64,000 nucleotides of DNA. Source: Blasia pusilla (lineage: Eukaryota > Marchantiophyta > Marchantiopsida > Blasiales). The translations under genes were made by a program, and so were the position numbers. Below, in pieces: positions 34,270 through 43,883 of this stretch; position 1 is the first letter of the stretch, and each line of letters starts with the position of its first letter. The notes below the pieces were generated by a model, which saw only the letters and a program-made list of their open reading frames with translations, did not search any database and was not told the DNA's origin. The DNA is taken from NCBI GenBank assembly GCA_050084515.1, contig CM114272.1, positions 32,488,001 to 32,552,000 of the forward strand, in the 5' to 3' direction.

Positions 34270-35043
34270 GTTTTGAGGGTTTGGGAGGATGGCAGAGTAT
34301 GCGTAGTGCCGCATCCTTCGCAGAGAGCACGACTAGTGCAGCATGCCCACGAGGAGTTGGGTCACTTTGGGGTGAACCGGACGTACAACTTGCTCTAGAT
34401 TCAGTAATGGTGGCAAGGCATGCAAACTGACGTTCAGCAGTTTGTTGCCAAGGGCATGGTGTGTGATCGGGTCCGAGCATCGTTCAATGCTCCAAGTCCA
34501 CAGTTGCATCCATTGCCGATCATGGGCTTAGGGTATAGATGGAGTTTGGATTTTGCAAGACCTTTGCCTTTGAAAGAGCGTCATAGTGGTTATGTGTTGG
34601 TGATGGTCGAGCACTTCTCGAAGTGGATCAAGTTGGTTGTATTTCCTGACAAAGCAAGTGAGGGAGTAGCTTATGCCTTCCTTGACAGAGTGCTGAGTCA
34701 TTATGATGCACCGGTTGAGGTGTTGACAGACCAGGGTACCGAGTTTCGGGGTGAGTTCCAAGCCTTGTGTGATCAAGCGCTGATCGACCACCGCACGACT
34801 TCGCGAGATCATCCCGAGGCGGATGGATTAGCGGAGCGAGTTGTGCAGACGGTGAAGAGGGGCTTACGCAAGTATGGCTTGCAGAGAGGTCACATAGGAG
34901 ATTGGGACCTCCAGTTGCTATGGTTGGCGATGGGATACAGATTCAGCAGGCAGGCATCCTTAGCGTCTTTTTCACCGTACTTGCTACTTTATGGCCGAGA
35001 GCCAGATTTACCTGCGGCCATTTGTCGAGATGTTGGACCTTGA
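34270..35043 (+). pseudogene. Gypsy integrase: zinc finger and DDE core
   Basis: The H2C2 finger reads HAHEELGHFGVNRTY ... VAKGMVC with stops near 34396-34405. The core has the first Asp in WSLDFARPLPL (about 34548), the second in VLTDQGTEFRG (about 34729), and the Glu in HPEADGLAERVVQTVKRG. GYRFSRQASLASFSPYLLLYGREPDLP follows. The DDE triad is complete. A frameshift at about 35040 separates it from the C-terminal part. Confidence 0.9.
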
Positions 35044-35575
35044 TGACCCAGATGTATGGGTGCGAGTATGTTCTCAGAGGGCTGAGTTATTTTAGAGAGT
35101 GATGCCCATGGCGTTCGAGAACTTGGCGATTGCGCAACATCGGGATACGTTGAGGTATGCGACTATTTGGGGTGGTTGTTATCGACCAACTATCCGGAGG
35201 TTTCATCAGGGAGATTATGTCTACTTGCAGCAGACGGTAACGACGACGTTGGATGTGACTGCAGGGCGCACTATCTTGAGAGTGCGTGACGTTTTGCCAT
35301 CCGGTGTTCTCTTGCTGGAGGGACGCGATGGTATGGTATGGAAGGACCATGTACGTAATTTTGCACCATGTCACCTTCCTAACATTGATAGTACAGTGGA
35401 TCCAAGCTTAGCAGTAGTTCCTGTAGGCTTGCGTTGTATGTTGTGTGGTTCAGCCCGTGGTGCGGCCACGATGATAGTCTGTGATGGTTGTTCGAGAGGT
35501 TGGCATATGGCATGTCTGACGCCACCTCTCACTAGGGTTCCTCGGGGACGATGGATGTGTCCCAGATGTACATAG
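35044..35575 (+). pseudogene. Integrase C-terminal domain ending in a complete PHD finger
   Basis: The segment ILRVRDVLPSGVLLLEGRDG and the VRNFAPCHLPNID block form a small beta-rich C-terminal domain. The final 46 residues (35435-35572) fit the PHD zinc finger exactly: CMLC, 11 residues, CDGC, 4 residues, HMAC, 14 residues including the conserved Trp, CPRC, then Thr and stop. PHD fingers bind histone H3 tails. Many Gypsy integrases end instead in a chromodomain. The equivalent finger in the 8-9.4 kb copy has lost its last cysteine pair. Confidence 0.88.
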
Positions 35576-35752
35576 AGGAGATACTAGGTAGGTTTCGATC
35601 CCGACTTTTTCTCTGACATGGATGACATGAAGACGACTAACGATGGGGCCACATGAGCACCCGACCTTCTTGCTCTTAGCGTCCGAGAGATGTATGTCAT
35701 GGTAGGTAGGGATAGATGGCTATCTGGAGTTAGAGGGACCTAACCACCAGCT

Positions 35753-35763
35753 AGGGGGGCGAT
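35753..35763 (+). other. Gypsy polypurine tract
   Basis: AGGGGGGCGAT precedes the LTR start TGGAGATATT; identical in the derivative at 9585-9595. Confidence 0.75.
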
Positions 35764-36533
35764 TGGAGATATTTGGTACTTCTTGTCTTGTTGTTTTGAT
35801 GCCATGAGTTAGCATGGGATCGTGCGTATTTGTGTGTGTGTTCGGTGACAGCGATGTATGTTGTGTAGCGATGTATATGCGCACGACAGTTGTCACGTCC
35901 TTTAGGATAGATCGGTGAGATCTAGTAGAGCGTCTTCAAGGGTAGTGGAGGACAGGCCTAGGAGGTCAAGGATGACTTGCTGAGGCCCCCGGAAACCTGA
36001 GAGAGCAGGTTTCCCCTTCGTTTTGGCTCATTTGGAGCCTTATTGAGGAACTTACTATTTTAGGTAAGTACCATTTTGAGTACATGATCAATTTTCTATT
36101 TTTGGTAAGTGACCCTTGACCTCCTACATCAGGTCAAGAGCCAAAGAGGTGACTTGGGAGAATAGGTTACCATGGAGAGAGCTTGGGAGAGGGGAGGGGT
36201 ATATATCCCAAGGAGAGAGAGCTTGAGAACTCATTCTCTCTTTATTGGACCTCTTGGCATGAGGCGGCGGAGCTATGGTCCCTTGCCTTGTGAGTGTAAT
36301 CCAAGCCTCTCATTAGGAGAGTGGGTTTGGTTTGACATGAGGGAGAGTGCACACCTTTGAGAGCTATGGTGTGAGATTGTGTAGAGAGAGATTGGATCTT
36401 ACTTTAATTGGAGATATTTGGTACTTTTTGTCTCGTTGTTTTGATGCCATGAGTTAGCATGGGATCGTGCGTGTTTGTGTGTGTGTTCAGTGACAACGAT
36501 GTATGTTGTGTAGCGATGTGTATGCACACGACA
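35764..36533 (+). repeat. 3' LTR (770 bp), A-B-A structure
   Basis: Block A is 35764-35888 and again 36409-36533 (125 bp each, TGGAGATATTTGGTAC to ACGACA). Block B is about 35891-36407, with TATA at 36200-36206. The element ends ACGACA, followed by TCTA. An alternative reading is that the LTR is only B-A (TGTCACG to CGACA) and that the first A is an internal copy. Confidence 0.75.
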
Positions 36534-36537
36534 TCTA

Positions 36538-36970
36538 GCCTCAACAAGAAGGGAGTCTCGACAAGCTGTGAGTGAAGACTGAAGTGGGAAAAGACCATCC
36601 TCAACCTGGGAAACGTACTGTAAAAGTAGCGGCCTATCCCTAACCAAAAATCGGGAGCAAAGGAGGGGTGCTACAGTGGCCCAACTCCCTAAAAAGGCTG
36701 AAGACGCCACTAACTCAGTCGCTATGAGACCTACTCCACCAAAGGCAATCGGCCAAGAAGCATGTCTACGAGCTAACGCCCCCGCGGAGGCACTCTAATG
36801 AGCCGGATCCTAGAAGATCCCTAAACGCCTGCATAATCTTTCTATCAAAGGATCTATACAAGGAAGAAATATGACTAGTCGCCGGTTTTACACTGTTAAC
36901 CTGGTCTACGGGCAAGGGTAGCCATAAAGCCGGTAAATTGATACAATCTCCCGCAAGGCATTCTTTCCCA
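36538..36970 (-). mobile_element. Non-LTR retrotransposon, 5' part of the copy split by the Gypsy element
   Basis: Its reverse complement aligns with 48690-48900 of the plus-strand element (TTAGGGAGTTGGGCCAC, CTCCTTTGCTCCCGATTTTTGG, CAGTCTTCACTCAC). It meets the 25.7-26.7 kb half across the TCTA duplication. The extreme 5' side beyond about 36970 no longer matches. Confidence 0.75.
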
Positions 36971-36997
36971 CATGAGTCCGGAAAAGTCGGTGAGGTA

Positions 36998-37231
36998 TTA
37001 CCGGGTTACCGGGTTACGCGTTGAAAGCGACAATTTCTTTTCTTTTGAATCGGCGGCGGAAAACGCCTGCAAATAAGCGCTGCCCTCGTATTCACCGTCC
37101 ACCAGAAGCTCGGCCTTACAATCTGCCGGTATGGGAATGAATACCGGGAAAGTACCGGGACGTAGATCCTTCATGGTGGGGGAAGGATCTACGTCCGACG
37201 ACGCACGCGCAGCGCTGTTGTCCGTGAGCAT
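36998..37231 (-). CDS. Unassigned minus-strand open frame (77 aa), possible first exon
   Basis: It starts ATG (MLTDNSAARASSDVDPSPTM) and runs through PGTFPVFIPIPADCKAELLVDGEY. Composition is protein-like and GC-rich, unlike nearby transposon DNA, and the upstream side (37232-37900) is also GC-rich. It stops beside the non-LTR element, so a host gene may have been cut by that insertion. I recognise no family. Confidence 0.3.
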   Translation of the reverse strand: MLTDNSAARASSDVDPSPTMKDLRPGTFPVFIPIPADCKAELLVDGEYEGSAYLQAFSAADSKEKKLSLSTRNPVTR

Positions 37232-38390
37232 GCCGTAGCGTTTCGCCCGTCGTTGGCAAGAGAACAGTGGTCGTTAGTTGGTTGTTGCTTGGTTGGTTGG
37301 TTGGTGTATGTGACGGTATACACCTCCGGAAGCCAGCCAGCCAGCTAGGCAGCCTTGCACGCTTTTGGACGGATTTCGCGCCGTCGACTCATGGACGGAC
37401 TCGGCTCCGCGGTCGCAAGTTCGGCAACGGACGAAGTCCGCCGCAAACCTCCGCTTGTCGTGTTCCGATGGGCTGCAGCTCCAAGCTCTCGTCATGATGC
37501 TATCCCCCCATCATGAGCTGAATCATGAATGAATGAATGAATGAGCAATGAGCCTTCTCCAGCTCCTCACTTTCGCCGCAAACAGGAAAAATGGGAGAGA
37601 AAGAAAGAGGAAGGGTGCACTGCTGTTGAGAAAGGTCTCTCTCCGCTCGGATGAGCGCCATTTTTTGATCGAGGAGAAACTCGAAGTCGTTGCTAGATTC
37701 ATCCGCCGCAGTGCGCTATCTGTCTGTGTCGGGTTGCCACGATGCGGATGTAAAAGAGCCGGAGCGCAGAGTGCGTGGTGTGTGCACAAGGAATGCCTTT
37801 TATGAAAAGTATCCACATTCAATTTGGGTGGAACCAATTCACACATTCTGCGTGGAGATTATTGGATTTGATCGCCTATGAATCAATCGTCTGCTACTAC
37901 ACCTATTGATCAGATGAATGGGAGAGCTCGTGATCGGATCGACGGACCTCCACTCCGAAATGGAATTACATTTCACAGCGGAGGGCATCACTCTGTCAGG
38001 GAAAATTCTCTATCTACCTACCTGCCTGTCGGCTTCCACCATAGCCAGCTAGCTTCTACGAAGATTCTTCGTCATGTACTGGGCTGTACTCGCTCGCTCG
38101 CTCGCTCGAGAACCACGCGAGAACGGCGCGAAGTATTTCGACAACATTCATGAAATATCGGAGGTCCTCGCTAGCTAGCGCCAGGATCTAGACAGCGACG
38201 GTGAGTAGGAGGCAGCACTGGAGTCCCCATCCTTACGTCTTGAAAGCTCAGCGGAGCGGCATAGGCTCGTGGGGCTCTCGAGATCCAAGGATTCTTGGAA
38301 CCAGCGGGAGATGGATGCTGAGATCACAGGGGCTGCGAATCGAATCATGCGACGCAGCCAATTAATTATGAGCGCTACCTGTCCGCCGGG
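37232..38390. other. Intergenic, simple repeats only
   Basis: It contains a (TTGG)n run at about 37280-37305, (GAAT)n at 37526-37545 and (CGCT)n at 38091-38108. Open frames here match nothing I know. Confidence 0.45.
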
Positions 38391-41300
38391 CTAGACGCCC
38401 AGCGGGCCACGGGCCTCGTCGAAGAAGAATCTGGCGATGTTTTCGTTGAACTTCTGGGATGGATGGAAGCTGTCCCAGAAGAGATGGTCGTCGGCATTGG
38501 TGCAAGTCCCGATGGATGCCTCGTTGCAAAGAATGGCGACCTCCAGAACGCCGGTGCCACAGCACCCAACTGAAGTTTCCTTGATACCTGCAAATTTCAT
38601 CGTGCAGCGCAGACAGCCCACAGTCGGCAAATTAGTTCTTCGTTTCATTCGCAGCAGCTGCTAAAATCGACGTCGGCATCGCTCGATCCTCGTCGACTCG
38701 TCGCAGCTCGTGCGCTGTGGTGAGCACTCAAGAGTCTGGGGACGTCCCGGCCCCAGCTCGGGCAGGAATTGCGAGAGTGAAGCAGAGAAGACGTTGTTTG
38801 GAACGAGATCCGCTCTCGAATTGACCAAGGCTCTGGACCCGATGAAAGAGATGGACTCTACCGGATCGGAAATGGCTAGCACCCAAGTTCTGAAAACCGC
38901 TACAAACCACATCAGCTGGGCCCCGTTAAGCACCAGCTAGCTCCATCGCTCACTGACAGACGGAGGAGTTTGCCAGTTTCGCCTCGGCTGCCAACCTCAC
39001 AGCTCGCGAGATGAGTCTGGACGACACCGCTCGTGCTTGAAAGTCGAAACAGAAGGTACAGCTTTCAAGGCAGACTACGAATCGATTCAGGAGCTGGAGA
39101 CCCGCGCACATATACCGCTAAAATCATGACCCTACATTTCATCAGTCCCAGATCTGAACAAGCTGAAGCTGACGAAGGAAGGACTTGAAGCTGAAGTCCC
39201 AATCACTGAAGCAGTGAATAAAACGTGGGGCCCCTACAGCTCGAGAAATTAATTGGCGTCTGTCAGTAAAGGCTACCGAGTTGGCTGACTCGAGTCTTGA
39301 GGGACCCAACTCGGGGGTGTAGCGAAAGTGGAGCTACACCTCCGCCTCCAACGTCCGATTTGTCTGGAGGCTGCCCGCACTGACGGCCTCCAGAGGTAAT
39401 CAAGGCAGATGCCATGCCTTGCCCGGATCGTTGGAGCAGATAGGGACACAGGCTGATCCATCCAAAGTTATGAACGCTGCGACACGGTGCAATCGAGTTG
39501 GCATGCTGGAGATTTATGACGAAGAGGCCCACATGAGTGTGTCCCTTCGTTCCTTAGCGCGTGGCTTGCTAGCTAGCTAGCTCATTGTCAGCGTTCGGGG
39601 AACAGGTGCTGCAGCCTTTGCACCGAAGATCTCTGTCCAGACACAGCGCATATACTATTCGGATTGGGGACGCTGGCTACGGCCATACTTCCCTGCAAGG
39701 TGAAGTGACAACAGGGATTCTCTTCTATTTGATTAGGTCCGCCCCATCCCTCAAAACCCAACCTGCATTGCAACTACGCGCTACACCCTTCTCCTTATTC
39801 AAAACCAAAGCAAACAACCCTTGTCGCGCGCTCGCCGTGCATTCAATGCTCCCCCGCAGCTTTTCGGAGCTGGCTCTCTGTGGCTCTTTGCTCCAGGGCT
39901 CAGTGTGCGTAGATGGATGCAGCTCCCGACTTGTCTGCACTGGATTGGAAGGAGTCTGCTAACTGTGCAGTTTACACTCGCGAGCATTCAATGCTAGACG
40001 CAGCCCTGTCTATTCTAAGGCAGAAGTCATAAATAACTAGAAAAAGCAGAGGATTATAAAAATCATCCGGGCCGGGCCTGAAATGGAGAATCCCTACGTG
40101 CTTATTTCTCCAAGACTCCGTAGATTTAATCGAATTGTCAATCAAAGAAGTCGGTGAGGCGTAGGACTACGTAGGGTTTCTGTAGACACTGTCAGGTAAT
40201 TGTAAATGCTTCCTTCTACTTCCCTTCACCACAAGGTTAGCTCAGCCAGCGCAGTGGTCCGTTCATGAGCTTCCACTTCACGCTCGTGACGGTGGAGTAC
40301 CGCGAGTACCGTCCCAGGCCTGGAATCACCATAGCTATCCGAGGTCGAAAGCTTCGGCAGCTGCGGAATAGGATGGTAGGGAAAGGGTTAGTTGGCAAGG
40401 CTGTCTGCGCAGTTGTCTTCGTTGTAGAGAGGAGCCACTACAAGTGCTCTGCAAAACCATCTGCGACTGAATAGTGATTTTGCGAATCTTTCTCCGCAGA
40501 TACGGCCTGGAAGGTTTAGCTCGTGACCCGCGAGCTGTAATAGCGATGGACGCCAGCAATGGAGGAGGGAAAACTTGGACGAAAATCGAGGAGTAGGTGG
40601 TCATTGTCAATCCGATTGGAATGAACTGATCACGGACTCATTAATATGTATTCGGGACTGTCGGGAGTACTGCTACGCACGCGCCTCGTCCTCTCGGCGG
40701 GATCCGAAGGTGGAGCATTGCCAAGAGATCCATGGAACGGTGTGTACGTACTGGAGGGTAACGGCATTGACAAAGCCACCAGCATCACCAGGCAATGGAA
40801 TCTGTAGACTCGATATCCGGAGCCCAGTCTGCCCAGATCTTTCAATGGAACAAACATCCTTCGGCAGGTGAATGAAAACGTGCGTAAGCTAGACGGCATG
40901 CGAGCGCCCATGGGGTAGATGATCCAACGAAAAGAAATGAGGGCCATAAGGATTCAGCGAGCTTAAACAGAAGCTATGGTAGTACGAGTGTTCGAACAAG
41001 AGTGCGTACCGTGCTTGGCGGGATTCTGGGCCCACTCGAGGAGATAGCTATAGGAGTCGAGGAGTACGACTTTGGCATCCGACAATTCGCCACTGGCCTC
41101 CACCACGCCGAGCCTCTGCGCTAGAGCGGAGTTGAAATTCTTCGCCACCTGATTCAGAGAGTCGATGCACTGCTTCGACCCGGGGTTTCTCAAAGTGATC
41201 TGCGATGGAAGACATCCCAAAGGTGGCAAACCCACTATAGCTATTCTACGAGCTCCGAGGTCGTGCAAGTCCTGCAGACACGAAAAGAACTGGTCAGAGA

Positions 41301-43883
41301 GATCCATCTTTTCATTCATTCATCTTCTAAGAATTTGCACGATTTCACTCGCACTCCAGTGCCCGTTCACAACGTAAGAAGGAACACAGCAGGAATTTCT
41401 CGAGACCATGGAATCAGATACCGATATAGAGATTGGACTTCCAGAACAATTGGCAGAGGAGCTCATTCAACCTTTGTTGACAGGGGACGTGCTACCTCTT
41501 TGTCCAGATTCCTCTTTCTGAAGTATCAATGCACCAACATGTGCCTAGTGCAGGCATATGGACAGTTTTTGATCATGATAGCTAAATTTCTGTCAGGTTC
41601 AGATGTACAAATTCCTCAACACGAAAAGAAATATCCAATTCTTGCTCATCCCTAGGGATGAGCATTCCCTCTCTCGGCTCTAGGATCCCGACATTGACTC
41701 GCTAGTACATCAGTACCTTGTCTCCTACCAGAGACTAGTAAAAAGTCAAGATTGTTGAAACTTGTGTATCCACAGCGCCACAGCGCTTCCGGGTCAGCAC
41801 TAACCTTGACGTTTTCGAGGACAAATCCAATGAGCAGCTCTTGATATTGGGCCTCATTGTACTTAGTTTGAAGGTCGACATTAAGGTAGTAGTTGTTGAC
41901 GTAGTCGTTGCTTCCGGTGCTGATGACGTAGATAGATTCTCTGGTTATGGTATCTGCTCTGGATTGCCCGACCTGATCTGCGACCTTCTTCTGCCAGTCC
42001 TTGAGCCACTCTATTTGTTTGGTCAAGGAGATCACATTCTGCACGCACACACACACACACATCTTCATGACTTCAGAGCGATGAAGTCATCGATCCTCTA
42101 CGAAATGCATATATTATTGAAATATATACAAGAGCTATACAGGAGCCAAACCAAAAAAAAAAATATCATGAGAAACGTTTTGTGCATCTAGATCAATATA
42201 CCCATACTTTTCACGAGCAACCAGTAAAAGTAGCATATTTTTTTTAAATTGAATCTAGATATGACTTCGCCCGGTACTCACGAAGTTTTGGGCTGTGTTG
42301 TCATAGAAACCCGAAGCCGAAGAAGCAGTATTGATGCCCGTCAAGATAGCGCTTCCCGTGGCTTTGGGGTCAAGATAAGCCAGGGGAAAGGGAAGACCCA
42401 GGAAATCGGCTGCGAAAACGAATAAACAATTGCAAGATATCCGTGTTAGAATCTGCATCAGGTCTACCTCAATAACTGACTTTTAGTGCCTCACCTGTGC
42501 AACAGTTCGTGGAAATAATTTGCAAACGAAGCCCTCGATGGAATCCTCTGCCTCCTCTATGCAGAACACTGTCTAACTCCCACCTCAAAGTGATGAGTGA
42601 TGCAATCAGCCCTCACTCCACAGGCCGAATACGTTTGCACAATGACGCAAAGTAGTAAAATAAATTTACGAGCTTTTAGCGCGCAGAGCTCCAATCCTAT
42701 TTCTCAGAGTCGAAATTCTACCAACCAGCTCCAGCTAGAACTAAGATTTTTAACCTCTGGTCGCAAGGACTAAATTTCTAACTGTGTCCCAACGCTCGCA
42801 TGCAATATGAATTTCCTCACGTCAATCCTGCCGTCTTCCGCGAATGGAATCCTCCACAATAGAAGGTCATCAATTCAAGATGCACCACGGAAATCGCTGG
42901 ACCTCCAGACTGGAATACATCCATATCAATGCATCTCGCTCTCTCACTCTGAATCTGGCTGCGAACTATGCTCCTGGAGATCACGTAATAATATACGCTT
43001 CCCGTAGTGAGGGAGGCTACGCCGTGGACTTCGGTCTTCCAACTGGGAAGAGACCGTGCATGCATGCACACGTGTGATGCACGTGGGACCTTCCAATTCA
43101 CAGTGCCCAGCTCTCCTTCAACAATCGCTCGATACACGGACCTCCGCTCCAGAGGTCCTGCGGGAGTTCTCTTAGATCTCCGTGCGATCGAGTGGCAAGC
43201 ATGCTCGCAGATATTTGAGACAGTGTGCGCTGCACACACACCACTCCAGTCATGGGAGCTCGCATCCTACATTTATCCGGTCCGCTGGACTCTCCGATTA
43301 ATTATGTCCTGCTCGCTACTGCCGCAACGAAGGGTCCTAGCTGCGAGTCTTGATCGACAGCGCAAGACGATTTGCAATTGAGGAACCAGCCCTCAACTGA
43401 GCGACTGTTGCAGCTCAACCTACGTTTCTCCGGCCCGCTGGGCTCTCTGATTGATCACAATCTGCTCGCACTACCGCAACGAAGTGTCTGCGGCTGCCAG
43501 TCTTGTTTGAAATCGCAGGACGGTTTCAAATTGAAGCGCTAGCTCATGAACTGAGCGACCGCTTAGTGGATCCCAACCATCTCCGAATGCAGACGGTGGA
43601 GTACTACGAGTGCAAATGCGGACACGAACTCACCTACGAAGTCGGTGATAATCTTCCCGTTGCAGAAGCGACCAGTGGCCGCGCCGTCAATAAAGTCACG
43701 GCCATAAGGTGGGAAATTGCTCTTCACCACTGTCAGCAGATAGTTGTTGTTTCCCACATCCACCGTCGAGTCGCCGATGATAACAAGCGCAGGCACCAGT
43801 GGATCCGCTGCTCGGATTTGCGTCCCGAGGGACTGAATGACAAGCGCGACTGTCAGCCATAGCAGACCTCCACCGCGCACCAT
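38391..43883 (-). CDS. GDSL esterase/lipase, five exons
   Basis: Exons on the minus strand: 43634-43883, 42282-42409, 41805-42038, 41010-41271 and 38391-38587 (1071 bp, 356 residues). All introns read GT...AG: GTGAGT, GTGAGT, GTTAGT and GTACGC donors. The protein has a signal peptide at about residues 1-26, block [15 protein letters not shown] with nucleophile Ser39, GRFCNGK, block [15 protein letters not shown] (Asn170), GLPPLGC, and block V FWDSFHPS (Asp330, His333). Every catalytic residue is present, and the length is typical of this secreted hydrolase family. Introns are 1224, 243, 533 and 2422 bp; the last is unusually long. Plant members hydrolyse lipid or acyl-ester substrates, often at the cell wall; the substrate here is unknown. 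No disrupting mutation is seen. Confidence 0.93.
38588..41009 (-). other. Long last intron (2422 bp) of the GDSL gene
   Basis: Donor G|GTACGC at 41009, acceptor TTTGCAG at 38588-38594. Open frames inside it on both strands have no recognisable domain. An AGCTAGCTAGCTAGCT run lies near 39565. Confidence 0.8.

Larger units (their letters stand above)
26749..36533 (+). mobile_element. Ty3/Gypsy element carrying a DNA methyltransferase and a PHD finger
   Basis: Flanked by TCTA on both sides (26745-26748, 36534-36537); the flanks are the two halves of one minus-strand non-LTR element. Order: partial 5' LTR, leader with ACCGTCAACGG repeats, gag with two knuckles, aspartic protease, C5 methyltransferase, RT, RNase H, integrase, PHD finger, polypurine tract, 770-bp 3' LTR. 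The domain order PR-RT-RH-IN is that of Ty3/Gypsy. The methyltransferase sits between protease and RT, where Gypsy elements usually have nothing. The copy is non-functional because of several stops and frameshifts. Confidence 0.9.

Noticed and set aside
36409-36533. Separate solo LTR fragment inserted next to the Gypsy 3' LTR
   Set aside because: The same extra block is in the same place in the 9.6-10.4 kb copy and is followed directly by the target duplication, so it is part of the LTR.
39263-40610. Additional small genes within the last GDSL intron
   Set aside because: Frames are short, lie on both strands, and have no domain or start context worth support.
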